Assembly: GCA_029378245.1 (NCBI GenBank) | Contig: JARKIF010000006.1 | Coordinates: 558,001 to 622,000 of the forward strand | Direction of reading: 5' to 3' | DNA: 64,000 bases | Origin: Roridomyces roridus | Lineage: Eukaryota; Basidiomycota; Agaricomycetes; Agaricales; Mycenaceae | Shown here: in pieces, positions 1 to 10,780 of the stretch | Position numbering within the stretch: position 1 is the first letter of the stretch | Layout of the letters: each line of letters starts with the position of its first letter | Translations under genes and position numbers: made by a program | Notes under the pieces: generated by a model | Seen by the model: the letters and a program-made list of their open reading frames with translations, nothing else | Database searches by the model: none | What the model was told of the DNA's origin: nothing

Positions 1-780
1 GTAATCGATTTCCTATGTACCAGGTTTTCAATTTGCGATTCCCCTGTAACGCCAGGGGCAAAGTCCGAGGCATGTCATTTTTGACATGCCTCGTATGCAT
101 GTCTCAACGCATGTTGCAAAAGTACACGAAGCCCCAACTCCCGGACCCCGAATCGAACGGAGCGGCGGGTGACTGCGTTTATTATCCACACACTAACGAG
201 ACGGAAGGTTAAGGACGAAACATCAAGCAGCCACAGGGCTTCAAAATCGAGTTTTGAGTATGAATCCAGGTCTACACGGTGGCGCAGTGTACGCTAGGTA
301 ATACCCCGCCGACAGACGATAAGAATGACAACTCTAGATCTGGTTCGGATGTTCGGCATATGTACCGGATCATTTTTTCCGGTTGGCTCTCCTTGATCCA
401 CAGCGGTGCAAGCACCGTTCCCCTACTCTGAGTTGAGCGCGGATCAGAATGGCACGTTCAGGTAATCAACATTGTTTCAACATCATGATTTGGTTGCATC
501 TTACATAAACGACGAAGAGTAATGGTTGACATCTGTGGGAAATGATGCGGTCAATTTTGCAGGCCATCAGACGGATTCAGACCATTCAGCCCTCTCGACA
601 GAACAAGTCGGGGATATACATTCTTGGAAAGGTCTGGAAGGGAAGTATCTCTTGGGCCAACCTGGTTTATAAACATCTTTGTAAAAGTCTCGTAGTAAGA
701 CTTACGAATGACGAACCGTTTGTCATTCTCGGGACGCGATGGATAGCATACTTATAGGATAAAGCTGTAGATCTCAACAT
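1..780. other. Left-edge non-coding region
   Basis: No open reading frame here looks like a protein. Positions 146-160 carry a tRNA B-box-like motif on the minus strand (GTTCGATTCGGGG read in reverse). From about 345 onward the sequence resembles 20765-21048, which lies upstream of the paralogous Zn2Cys6 gene, so this part is the 5' flank of a duplicated locus and should include the promoter of the next gene. Confidence 0.5.
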
Positions 781-1580
781 TGCATTTCCCTGATGTCTGA
801 ATCCAGTACCTGGCCTGTCGATCAGCAAACTTCACAACCCAGGCTCAGAAACATGACTCCTTGTTCGAATTGCCGGCATCACAAAGTAAAGGTACGATAT
901 CGCCCCGAGTGCCGCGCTCTAATCTCAATTTTCCGGCTACAGTGCTTAACATCAGATCAGCCGCCCGTCAATCCATGTCATCGTTGTGCGAAAAATAACC
1001 TCGACTGCCGATATAATATTATTATCCACCCACCTGCTGCACCCGCGCCCATATTGCCACTTCCATACACCGGTCCTCCGCCCGCGGGATCGAGACCGAG
1101 GTACTACGGGCAGCCTCTCCCACCTTTGACTGGTGGAACATCCCTGACTCCGCAGCCAAGCAACTCACTCGAACTCGGTTTGCCATACACGGGTCCTCCG
1201 CCTCCCGGTCACTTGTCACGGTATTACGGGCAAGCCCTACCTGACCTGAGCGCATCTGACGCGGGGACGAGTTCCACGAGGCTCGACGTTGATCACAGGC
1301 CTCAGATGACGCTTCCATATACGTACCCGCCGACTGGATCAGGGCCGTATGGTAACGCGGAAGGGCAGTTTGATGAACTCCGCCATTGGCCCGGGAGTCT
1401 TGGAGGGTATGAAGGAGAAGGATACGCAGACGAGTTTAGTTCTTTACACGCAACGAGATGATGCTCAGAATTGACCGAATTTCAGCCAGGAACATTAGGA
1501 ATCATAGATTAGACTGCCACAGAGGAATCAGGATGGATGTACTTAGACCGGAAAGTTGATTTTTTGGCCTCCGGCAATAA
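345..1580 (+). repeat. Segmental duplication, copy 1 (small Zn2Cys6 locus)
   Basis: This block aligns by eye with 20765-21840. The similarity covers upstream DNA (for example the shared run ACGAATGACGAA near 705 and 20954), the whole small Zn2Cys6 gene, and about 100 bases past its stop codon. Both copies are in the same orientation about 20 kb apart. The coding part is more alike than the flanks, where small indels are common, so the duplication is not recent. Confidence 0.75.
793..1461 (+). CDS. Small Zn2Cys6 (fungal-type zinc cluster) protein, copy 1
   Basis: The predicted protein has an N-terminal Zn2Cys6 zinc cluster and no recognisable fungal transcription-factor middle domain. An intron at 892-942 splits the cluster after CSNCRHHKVK. 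Joining the exons gives the Cys pattern C-x2-C-x6-C-x10-C-x2-C-x6-C, ending NLDC. The intron is 51 bases, a multiple of three, and has no in-frame stop, so retention would insert 17 residues between the second and third cysteines. The rest is Pro/Gly/Tyr-rich with repeats of the form LPYTGPPP and RYYGQ, and reads as disordered. A paralogue lies at 21049-21725. Unlike that copy, this one lacks the KRRR basic run before the first cysteine. Zinc clusters normally bind DNA in the nucleus; a regulatory role here is inferred from the motif only. Confidence 0.7.
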   Translation: MSESSTWPVDQQTSQPRLRNMTPCSNCRHHKVKVRYRPECRALISIFRLQCLTSDQPPVNPCHRCAKNNLDCRYNIIIHPPAAPAPILPLPYTGPPPAGSRPRYYGQPLPPLTGGTSLTPQPSNSLELGLPYTGPPPPGHLSRYYGQALPDLSASDAGTSSTRLDVDHRPQMTLPYTYPPTGSGPYGNAEGQFDELRHWPGSLGGYEGEGYADEFSSLHATR

Positions 1581-2366
1581 TTCATCGGCAGTACCGGAAT
1601 TCAACGGTGCAAGCACACGATGACCGTATGAGTTCGTGCGTATTCAACGGTCAACGGCCCGGGGGGACGCATGGCTTGTCTATTCTTAAGCCATCAATCA
1701 GTGCTATGTTGAGATTTTTTGTACCGCTGCTAACGGAGATGAGATGCAACTCTCGACAGCTCGGGGAGAGCAAGGCGACCGTCGTGCAAGCTGTTCCGAG
1801 CTTGTCTGAGGGGCCGACGTCCACTGTATTTTGTTTCAAAGCTGAAGGAAGAGACGCGGAAGGCTGAAACCGAAATTCGTGGTCCGCAGCACGTGTAGTG
1901 CTTGAACAACAACTAAGGTGTGGTACCCATGCGTTGTGAGGCGCGAGTACCTATACACTTCGTCGTATCCCCTCGGGTTGGCTCAGTTGAAGGACAGGGG
2001 AAAAGGGAAAAGACAGGGAAAATGGCACTCAAAAATGGAACGAGAAACACCGTAAAGAAAACGGAGTGGGCAGAGTTTAGATACATTCTACGTCACAGCA
2101 CTGCATTTGGAAGAATAGACCACAGAGTCCACGGAGATGACTCGTGGAACGGAACGGAACTGATAGGAATTCGGCCTCGACACGGCGATGATGCGAGGGG
2201 CAAACTTGAGTGCACATAGCGGTATCGACCCCGCGTCACTTTCAGGAGAACTAGCACGGTGTTGATCGGCCGCTACAGGAAGAAAACAGCCCCCGACTCT
2301 GAATTCTAGACGTATTAAAGCAAGCCGGGTGGGCGCACTGACTGCAATATTCTCAAGTCAACCCCA
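1581..2366. other. Intergenic region
   Basis: About 790 bases between two Zn2Cys6 genes. Short overlapping frames occur on both strands, but none has a recognisable domain or a convincing exon pattern. It should contain the promoter of the downstream transcription factor; no clear TATA box was seen. Confidence 0.4.
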
Positions 2367-4336
2367 ATGTCGAACAATTCAGCTCAGAAAAATCTGCATC
2401 GCGGTCAAGCGTGTTATAACTGTCGAAGAAGGAAGATGGTGAGAATATTGGGCCTCAGCCAATTAGTCACTCACCAATTTACAGAGATGCGACGGCGTCC
2501 GCCCAGTATGCGGCCAATGTCAACGCGGCAACCGTCCAGACGACTGCGAATATGTCGGGGAATACACTCAGTCTCGGGTTCAAATTCTCCAGGAGAACAT
2601 TGCGCGTGTTGAACAGCGCATATATGAGTTGGAGCACCCCGCAGAGGCGCCGCCGCCTAGCACGGTTCCGTTGCACAGGCCTTACACTCCGGGATTCGGG
2701 TCATCTTCCTCCCGAGGGGCGCCACTTTATTCTCCTCCCGGTGGGTCACACTCATCGCATACCGAACCAAAATCCTAACGGCCGACCAGAAAATGATATC
2801 TTCCGAAAGAAGCAGCGAACCTCCTATGGATATGGTTCAAACACTGTGAGTCTGTCCATGAATCTTCTAGACTATGCACTTACCCATGCAGACTCGACCG
2901 TTTCCTCCCATACGCCAGCGACTTTGGATTCTTCATCCACATCCCAAGTTTCCGTCGCTCAGCCGTGAAACAGTACCCACTGGGACACGACAAGCGGCCC
3001 ACCCCAGCTCTGCTATTCTCCGCCTGTCCTCTGGGGTCTGCGGTTCTCCCCGCCGTCGCTGCAGATCCACGAGCAAAGTTGCCTGGCACGCACGCTCAGT
3101 CTAGCATCCACGGACCTATCCAGCGCGCACCCCCACAAGGCGCTGCACACTCTCCAAGCCGAGATACTTCTCGCGTTCTACTTTTTCTCCTCTGGGAGAT
3201 TTGTAGAGGGCAAGTACCATACGGCATCGGCAGCTGCGCTTGCGTTGAGCTCGTCTCTCCATTTGATTCGTTCTGCGAATGTGCATGCGCCTTCGGTGGG
3301 GCAACTTCCGCCGCCGAGAGACGCTGTGGAGGAGGGGGAGCGAATCCACGCTTGTTGGATGACCACGATTCTTGATAATCTGTGGGCTGCGGCGCTGAAG
3401 CAAGAGCCTGCGCGAGACCTCCAATCGACGTCATTCGATACTCCGTGGCCGCTTGAGCTGCAGGATTATGAGCAGGTGCGTGTGATGAGCTCGAGAGGTG
3501 CTTTATTGATATGAAGTGAGTAGGGAAAGATGCACCCGAGTGCGCGGTACAGCCAGACTGTTCAAACGTTCCTGACTGGGGCGCCGGAGAACCACAGAAT
3601 GTCAACCCTCACGGGGCTAGCGAGGGGATCTATTCTCTGGCAACAGGCCGAACAGCTCGCACGGAGTTGGCATTCCTGTAAGTTTGCTTTCCTGCCAATA
3701 CGCAAATAAACTCACCATACTATTCAGCCATGCCCCCGCCCCAAGTCTCAGCCTTCCAAGCATCCTTCTACGCCCTCGACGCACAAATCGAGTCCTTCCG
3801 CACAGCGCTTGGTCCGCCCGGGACGATCCCCAACCCAACGCCGGCGATGACGCGCGCCTTGATCGTGGCACACAGCATCGGGCACGCGGCGACGGTCCAG
3901 CTACACAGCATCGAAGCAGTTCACGCCGTGATGGATTCCCAAAGGAAACGCATCTCGTCAGCGAGGGCCATTCTCAATATCGTCGCCGAGACTGCGCCGA
4001 AGCAGGGAACGGTAGCGTATATCAATCCAGTTATGGGGGCGAGTCCACGTTCCGCATATTGCACTGATTGCTTACCTGTTCCGTGGACTAGACTGTATGG
4101 ATGATTGCGTGCCAGGCGGTCATGGATGAGATCCGAGACAGTAAGATTCGCTCGCCGCAAGAGAGTACGGCTCTTGCTTCGTCGCTGGCTCGTGCTGTGT
4201 CTGCCATGGCGGTGTTTGTCGGAACGTGCCCGCTTCTCAGTAAGTGATCGACACTAGACAAGAGTTCCTGACGAGCCTTCTCCCCACAGAGTACCAGATA
4301 TCCCGGATTCACGATGCGTGTGGTGGGTTGAATTGA
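2367..4336 (+). CDS. Zn2Cys6 transcription factor with fungal-specific regulatory domain
   Basis: This is a full-length fungal zinc-cluster regulator read across several short introns. Exon 1 gives QACYNCRRRKM. After the intron at 2439-2484 the next exon starts RCDGVRPVCGQCQRGNRP, completing the six-Cys cluster. A stretch with coiled-coil character follows (QILQENIARVEQRIYELE). After further introns come LLDRFLPYASDFGFFIHIP, then a long exon (about 3030-3474) with a helical region typical of the fungal-specific transcription-factor domain, including TPWPLELQDYEQ. Later exons (about 3730-4040 and 4090-4240) carry VSAFQASFYALDAQIESF and helices, and the last short exon ends GGLN-stop. The intron near 2740-2810 is uncertain because several splice choices fit. 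No inactivating break was seen. Such proteins regulate transcription in the nucleus; the target genes are unknown. Confidence 0.8.
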
Positions 4337-4385
4337 GTACATAGTCGTGGACAGGTTAAACGGCTGTTTCTTCTTCAAGTTGACG

Positions 4386-4974
4386 TGCTTTTTGAGGGCC
4401 ATTACTGTTGCATGGCAATCCGAGTCTGGGGTTGGTGGAATTCGATTTGTTGAACCAGGAGACCCTGAGAGTTGAGACGCGCGGACAGGAACATCCAAAG
4501 ACCTGTAGTAAGCGAGCCGAAAACCAATAAATTGGCTGAAGCCTGAAATTGGCCAGCGTACGTATGTAAGTAGTGGAAGGCAAGTGGTAGAATGCCAGGA
4601 ATGAAAATTGGCTGAGGCCAGAGAGTTGGAGGACATTGTCGTCTGCAGGTTGGAAATGCGTGTCCAGTGGTTGGGAAGCAGTCAACGTAAGTAACGGACA
4701 ACTCATCGGCTGCCAGACCTCCGGTCCCGTTCCGCGTACGACTCGCCGTCGGCAGAGATTTTTATAACACGGAGCGCGGCAGAAGTAAGCAAGAATCAAG
4801 AGTCGTAAGAGTAATTGACTAAGAGGAGCCAGAACACCCTCAGAATTACCTTATAAGGCAGTTGTAAGCGTACAAACAAGCAGGGCTCAAAGATGTCATC
4901 GAAAAAAATGGGACCCCACTTTCGCGGGAAACGGGCCGATAAGACCGAGCTTAAAATAAATTTTAAGACTCGGA
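4386..4974 (-). repeat. Dispersed repeat with conserved ends, copy 1
   Basis: The two ends match the ends of 13355-13960 in opposite orientation. At the 4974 end, read on the minus strand, both copies share TCCGAGTCTTAAAA, then CGGCCCGTTT, GTGGGGTCCCATTTTT and GATGACATCTTTGA over about 95 bases. At the 4386 end they share CCCAGACTCGGATTGCCATG and AATGGCCC. The interior about 450 bases are not recognisably related. No transposase is encoded. It begins 50 bases after the transcription-factor stop codon. It is probably a non-autonomous transposable element; its class is not settled. Confidence 0.65.
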
Positions 4975-5296
4975 ATTAGACATAGATTTCGGTTCAGATA
5001 AATATAACGTACCTATGAGTTCTACAGCCACTTGTGCTGCGTTGGCGCAATAAGAGTGGGCGACTCCTGTGTCAGTGCGGGCGGGTCGATGGACCGCGAT
5101 CACCGGTCTGCAGTAAGACCCCGTTTCGACTCCCAGCGTCCGCTTCTTTTCTTCTTTTTTCGGCTCCAGGATGTCGCGTAGTATGAGATTCGGGGGCCAT
5201 AGGAAGGGAGCGACCGCTCTGGTCATCGACGGCTATGTGCCATCGATTATAATTGGATCACACCATCTACGTCGAAAGCTCGTGACCATGCCATGA
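4975..5296. other. Intergenic spacer
   Basis: About 320 bases with no supported gene, lying between the dispersed repeat and the start of the tandem duplication. The duplication begins near 5297, where the sequence starts to resemble 11066 onward. Confidence 0.4.
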
Positions 5297-5636
5297 GGAC
5301 CTCGACTGAAGGAACGCCCAAGGAGCAAGAGCAAGAGCCAAGCTGAGCCGGGTTATTGAAGGAATGATGCATGTATCTCCCTAATCCAGCGGTATTGGTA
5401 TCGCAGTCGAGTCAAGTCTGAGCAAGCGGAACTCAATCGACAAGGGATCGGAAGCTTGAGCAAGGCGGCGTGCTCGCGCGCATGGTTTCGGTCGGTGCGG
5501 GATGCACAGATTCAGAAAGCGGCTGATGAGGTAGAGGGGGCGGATCTGGCGAGGAGATACGATAACCCAGGATGCCGACCAGAGCTCGGGCGGAAGAGTT
5601 GAGGGTAGGCATGGGGAGAAAGAAGAGTTCCTTGCC

Positions 5637-6357
5637 TGTGATATGACCATTGCCGGTATTTATTTTCGACTGCTTGTACCCATTTATTAGCCTTCATGTA
5701 TTCAACTACATGTACGCCGAGCAATCTAATCTGTTGATTGCTCGCCTCCTTGGTTTCATTCCTCTCACGGTTCAACCTCAGTTAAGTCTCGGATCCGCAT
5801 CAGCTACAGCCTCCTTTGCTGTACTGCCCGGACCCGTGATTTGATTCGAACTGAGTCGATACTTTACTCAGCATCGACTTAGATCTCTGACTCATTAATG
5901 TAGTTACAGGTATATAAGGGAGTCCCTCCCCACTGTAGGGACAACCTAACTTTACTCCCATCTGCAATACAACTACTGTTGAACTCTCACTCTTCTGTGT
6001 GAACCTTGGTGTACTCAACGTACACTACAGTTGCACTTACCTTACTTGTACCACTCTCGACGCAAAGCTTTGAGATATTGCAAGAATCTAAGTGATTGCC
6101 TTTATCGACTAGTATTATAACGACGCAAAGCTTTGTTGTAATACTCTTTATCTTGTCTACGTTCACGACACAAAGCTTTGTGAACTTACTCGTAGCAGGT
6201 GAAGGTCCCTCTTCGACTGATTATATAAGAGTTCCCCCGAACTCTCTCTCTCGCTCTTGTGTTGCAAACCAGCAACACCAACCCGCTCTCATCGCGCTCT
6301 ACTCCGACTCGGACTTGATCCGTCTTCCGTATCCGCGCGATACCGGTTTCGCTTACA
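5637..6357 (+). mobile_element. Solo LTR of a retrotransposon
   Basis: The element is 721 bases, begins TGTGATATGACC and ends GCTTACA, giving the expected TG...CA termini. It is flanked on both sides by the 5-base target-site duplication TTGCC (5632-5636 and 6358-6362). The paralogous DNA in the second tandem unit has a single TTGCC at 11477-11481 with no insert, which is an empty site. A TATA box (5911-5917) and Thr/Ser-poor, CT-rich leader-like sequence sit inside, as in an LTR promoter region. No gag or pol sequence and no second LTR are present, so it is a solo LTR left by LTR-LTR recombination. The superfamily (Ty1/Copia or Ty3/Gypsy) cannot be told from the LTR alone. Confidence 0.85.
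5911..5917 (+). promoter_or_regulatory. TATA box inside the solo LTR
   Basis: The sequence TATATAAGGG lies about 275 bases into the LTR and is followed by a pyrimidine-rich stretch, as expected for the U3/R boundary of an LTR promoter. It reads rightward, toward the 3' end of the S28 gene, which is on the opposite strand. Confidence 0.5.
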
Positions 6358-6362
6358 TTGCC

Positions 6363-6935
6363 ATTCATCGAGAACGATCAGGGTCGCTATCTAGGTCGCC
6401 GAGATGAGTGAGTTAATACCCGAGAATCCACCGAGGAAGGTAGATGGCGACAGTCCAGTGGAAACAGAAGGTCGTAACAGTCATGGTGGTCAGTAATCAA
6501 GAGGGTTACACCGCCACCTGTCATCTTGAATCAATCAACAGTTGATCCGAACCATCACAAGACACAACTTCAAACAATTTTCACTCTGATAGCGGATACT
6601 CCGGCATGCATGGAAGGTGTAGGACCTCCCGGGACAATGTTCATGTCGGCCAAGCACTTATAAACGGAGAGGACCGAGACGTCGTTCGATTCGGGGGCTG
6701 GCCATTATAAAGTTGCCAAAAGAAAGCCTTTTTGTCTATAAATGCACTTGGTGTTAACTGTTTCAACAGCACAATCCATACCCACTGGCTTGTAAATCCA
6801 TTTATCTCAACTGGTCCTTGTTCGATTCGGGGCTCGTCAGTTGTGCGGACAGATAAGGAAACAAATATCTTTTCTTAGTGGAATAAGTAGTGGCAAATGT
6901 AACGATTCACAGTGCGCAACATACGGGGTACCAAC
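6363..6935. other. Spacer downstream of the S28 peptidase gene
   Basis: No gene supported. It contains two forward tRNA B-box-like motifs, GTTCGATTCGGGG, at about 6684-6696 and 6820-6832; the equivalent place in the second tandem unit has one at 11842-11854. It should include the 3' untranslated region of the S28 gene. Confidence 0.45.
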
Positions 6936-8850
6936 TCAATTCCCGCGCTTGAAATCCGCCAACCACCCCTGGACAAACTCCACCTCCTGCATATGTATCG
7001 CCTGAATCGCGGGCGGCTCCAGAGTATGATCCGCCAACCCATTCTCATCGTAATGATGCACGGCACCTGTTTGAAAGTGAATCTTTCCTGCATCAAAGAA
7101 GAAGGATTTAAACATACCCGGAATCAATTTAAACGGCCTGAGCGCCGTGTCCGGCCTCGAGGCGTTGGGGCTGATGAAGCTATGGGCGCAGTCGAACCCC
7201 CAGGGATCGACCTGTCCGTCGATAATTGCCAGTCTATCGTGTGCAATACTGAACCCGCCGATTTGATTCACGTCTTCGATATTAGGGAGTGCAGGAACTT
7301 GGAAGAACTGCCCTGGTGGATAGGCTTGCTGGCAGATCTTGGACGAATATGGGACGTCCACGAACTGGGACACAATGCTGGGGATTGACGAGTTCGGAGG
7401 GTGTGACTGCAGTTTAATGAGTCTGGGCCAGGAGAACGAAAACGGGTTGGATAGCGTACGTCGAAGAAACCCCACTGGGTGCAGACTTGAAATTGCCAGA
7501 GTCGCCAAGTCTGAGAGAGATCCGTCTGTTGGAATTCGCTATCATCAATCGTTCCAAAACACTAGGAGGGGATTAATGATGCATCGAATTGAAGCACCTA
7601 GAATGCCCACCTCGTCAGATGTAGACGTCGCGGGACACGTGCTCGAAGTCTGACAATGTTTCAATTGGAGGAATCGTCTCGAGGTTCATAAGAACTCACT
7701 TGGTTGATGATAGTGGCGAGGTTCCAGGTTGCATTGCTCACAGTGAGTCCCTGGAACGTCTGAATCTTCGCAGCGCTCGGATTCCCCATCGCATCGCAAG
7801 TGTTGGCAAAGTCATCAATGTTCACCGCCGGGTCCCAGTTCTTGTCTTGCCACGCGCCGAGGAGGCCCTACATTCAACGATTAAAACTCATAAGTCCTTT
7901 CAATTATCGGACCACTCACGGCAAAGAAACTCGTCAAATCAGCGTCCAGCGTCAGGCCCGGCATCCCAAAGAAGCTTTTGACTTTCTCATTTGTCGTCGG
8001 GTCCGACAGAAGCGCGTCCACCTCCTTCACAGCGGTAATGAACTGCGCGCTGCAATTCGCCGGTGCCGCCCGTCTGATAATATCATAATAACCCCAGTTG
8101 TTAATAGTCGCCTCGACGACGCCGCTCGAGGCGATTGCCCCATGCACGATGTCGGGGTAAAGGACCTTCATGTGTGCGGAGCGTGCCCCTGCGTAGGAGC
8201 CCTGCCAACATTCAGATGGAAAGTTTCGGGCTAGAAAAGAAGATACGCACGCCATAGTAAATCCACGGCGTGCTCGGTGCACTGAGGTCCGCGTCGATCC
8301 CGCTGAATTGAACATTCTGCATGAAGTTGGCAGAATCAGCCGCGGCTTGTTCGTTGTTGAGCCAGCGCAGCGAATCAGTCGTGAAATTGTCCACCGGGAC
8401 GGATATCCCTTCGCGAATCAACACCGAGGTCCCGATACAAAAAGCCGAATCGAACGCACCATAGTACCGATGCTCCAAAATCACCCCGAGCCCATTCGTA
8501 GCACTGGCCAGGATATCCACGATCCCAGTGTCCAAATACGGCAACCGATCCGTCACACTGGTTTCCCCACCATCCAAAACGATAACAGGTCCCCCAGGTT
8601 TATAATGCCGCGAGTTGACAAAGTACCGCTGGTTCCAAGTAAAACCCGTCTGCGTGAAATGATCCAACGGTTGCGTGAAGTTGAACGCGGGGAAGGTAGT
8701 AGTCGTTTGGCGCTTTGAAACCACAGATGTCTTGCCGTTGAGGCGATCCAGGCGCGCGAGACGTTGGTCGACGAGGGTTTGCACCGACGGTTTGAAGGCG
8801 GAGACAGAGAGGAGTGAAGCCGCTAGAAGGAGCAGGCTGGGAAGATTCAT
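6936..8850 (-). CDS. Secreted serine peptidase, family S28 (Pro-X carboxypeptidase-like)
   Basis: The protein starts with a signal peptide (LLLLAASLLSVSAF) and continues with the S28 N-terminal motif FNFTQPLDHFT, VIVLDGGE and VILEHRYYG. The nucleophile motif GGSYAG is formed across an intron (first exon ends IYYG, second begins GSYAGARSAHM). Further introns precede GLLGAWQDKNWDP and the C-terminal exons. The acid residue lies in IIDGQVDPW and the base in GAVHHYDENG, so Ser, Asp and His are all present. The last residues are DFKRGN-stop at 6936. S28 enzymes cleave after proline and act in the lysosome or outside the cell; secretion is inferred from the signal peptide. A shattered copy lies at 11672-12640. 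No break was found in this copy. Confidence 0.88.
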
Positions 8851-8883
8851 GGTAAGGTCGCCATTCTGCGGTGTCCCGCCTCC

Positions 8884-8893
8884 GCTATAAGTA
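8884..8893 (-). promoter_or_regulatory. TATA-like box of the S28 peptidase gene
   Basis: Read on the minus strand this is TATACTTATAG, about 35-45 bases before the start codon at 8850. In the pseudogene copy the equivalent bases near 12636 read TATACTTGGAG, so the second TATA-like half is lost there. The promoter assignment rests on position and sequence only. Confidence 0.45.
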
Positions 8894-9199
8894 TACGTCG
8901 AGCTGTGGCGGATGACTCATCGTCCCGTCAGAGAATTGACGAGAAGCATTGGGGCGCCATGAGGGCGAACAAGCATCTGGTAGTCGCACCCATATGCTCA
9001 CGTATTAGAAGCGGGGATGCGGGGATATCCAATTCAGACGTTCGGTATTGCAGCCCGGAGGAGCACGAAGGGCTCAAATTAACATTTACAAGTACCTCAA
9101 CAACGGAGGGAAAAAAGGCAATGGCATGGGGTTACTGCGAGTCTGTAGAACAGTCAATTACTAGCCTGCCGACTGATGAACACACGCACCTTTCCAACT

Positions 9200-10780
9200 T
9201 CAAACAGCCGGCACAGACACTCCGTCGAGTACTACTCGCTTCTCCGCCTGCAACCGGCGCAATTCCGCGTACAAGACAGCATCCATACGCGCGTCGGGGT
9301 CCTCGGGATGCCGCTCGATCTCAACCGTAAATGGCTTCCCCTCGCAAGCCGGCGTTCGTGACAGGAGGAACTCGATGTAAACGTTGGTACGGAATTGCAT
9401 CCGGGAGCGAATGCGAAAGGTGTCGAGGCTGGGGACGAGTACTTCGCCCGAAGAAGATTGTGAGGATGGATTGGGTCCCGGGCAAGCCAGTGCGCGGAGC
9501 AGCGAGTCCGTTACGAGAATTACGTTAGATCCCCGCCCGCGGACGCGAATGTGGTCTGCGATCGCCAGCTGCTCCAGGTATGGCAGTGCGGCGAGGCATT
9601 CACGCAACTGCGCCTCCGATATATTGACATCCGCGATGTTGAGGACGCGGAGATGCGTCGACAACGCGGAGCGATTGAAGAGTGTAATTGCACGTGCGTG
9701 TGGCCAGATGAGGGGGAAGCGGATGAATTCGGTAGAGGACAGCTCTAACGCCCGAAGATTCGGTAAAGTGAGACTGTCGAAGATCTGGCTGAATGCCTGT
9801 TGGCAATGATTTCGGCGGAATTCCCCATCAACCTCCAACCTGAGCCGAGAGACTCGCAGGGTCGTCGGGCTGAGGTTGAGATGCACCGTCCCGCTTAGAC
9901 CCAGGTCGTCCAGATAGAATTGAAGATCAAAGCAACTGTCCTCGGACAGCGCTGTGGCACGCGGCAACTCCATGGCGAGGCCGCTCCAATCGACAGTGTC
10001 AAGTTTGAGGAAAGCCAGCTGCTCCAGCGGCGGCAATGAGACGCGGGAACCTACCCGCGTCGTGATGCTTCTCAAGCATGGAGCGGTCTGCAAGACCGAC
10101 ACATCAGCGTCAGAGTCGAAGCCCCAGTCGTGGAGTGTCAGTTTCTCCAGAATGGGCAAGTTTCCCGTCACGCCTGCAAACTGCTCAAGATGCAGAGTAG
10201 GGCCGTAATACGCCAAGTGTCTCCATCGGGGCGAATGGTTGGCGAGGAGATTGACTACAGAGGAGCTGGGCGGTCTAGAGTCGGCGTGCACGACAAGGGC
10301 GAGGGGCCCATTGCGTCCATAATCAAGGGCAGATCCAAGCCTCGGGATGGTTCCGGAGCTGTCTGCGAGGTTGACGTAGATCTTGCTCCACAACGCCGCC
10401 GTCTCCAACACAATAGTACGCCATCGCGCACATATCCAGGCTAGACGAAACCGACATGAGTCTAGAGTACAATGGTCCGCGTCGTCGATGTACCAGCCGA
10501 AGATTTCCCCCAGAATTTCGGCTGGTAGCCGACGCACGGGTGCGGACACAGCGTGGCATCCGTCGTAGAGGCGCTGGAGTTTGGCTCTGTGTGAGAGGGC
10601 TGAGTCTAGGCGCTCTCGAAGAGCCGAAATCTGCGTGTCGGACTGGGCAAGCTCGGACGAGAGGGACGAGAGAAGAGGGATGAGTCGGTCAGGTGGAACG
10701 ACGTAATGTGCACGGATGAGATCCGCGACGTAGGCGCGCTGGGAGTCGTCGAGAGAAGCGGTGGGACCGTCGTCGGCCAT
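9200..10780 (-). CDS. F-box domain protein
   Basis: A single uninterrupted frame of 526 residues begins MADDGPTASLDDSQRAYVAD. Residues about 45-80 form a short coiled coil (ELAQSDTQISALRERLDSAL). An F-box-like motif follows at about 85-100 (VRRLPAEILGEIFGW), then AWICARWRTIVLETAALWS, the usual continuation in large agaricomycete F-box families. The rest is made of leucine-rich stretches suggestive of degenerate LRRs. F-box proteins usually link a substrate to an SCF ubiquitin ligase through Skp1; the substrate here is unknown. The gene runs in the same direction as the S28 peptidase, 350 bases upstream of it. A partial pseudogene copy is at 12948-13354. Confidence 0.82.
   Translation of the reverse strand: MADDGPTASLDDSQRAYVADLIRAHYVVPPDRLIPLLSSLSSELAQSDTQISALRERLDSALSHRAKLQRLYDGCHAVSAPVRRLPAEILGEIFGWYIDDADHCTLDSCRFRLAWICARWRTIVLETAALWSKIYVNLADSSGTIPRLGSALDYGRNGPLALVVHADSRPPSSSVVNLLANHSPRWRHLAYYGPTLHLEQFAGVTGNLPILEKLTLHDWGFDSDADVSVLQTAPCLRSITTRVGSRVSLPPLEQLAFLKLDTVDWSGLAMELPRATALSEDSCFDLQFYLDDLGLSGTVHLNLSPTTLRVSRLRLEVDGEFRRNHCQQAFSQIFDSLTLPNLRALELSSTEFIRFPLIWPHARAITLFNRSALSTHLRVLNIADVNISEAQLRECLAALPYLEQLAIADHIRVRGRGSNVILVTDSLLRALACPGPNPSSQSSSGEVLVPSLDTFRIRSRMQFRTNVYIEFLLSRTPACEGKPFTVEIERHPEDPDARMDAVLYAELRRLQAEKRVVLDGVSVPAV

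Noticed and set aside
8308..8718. Plus-strand frame opposite the S28 peptidase
   Set aside because: It lies fully within conserved S28 exons on the other strand and has no features of its own.
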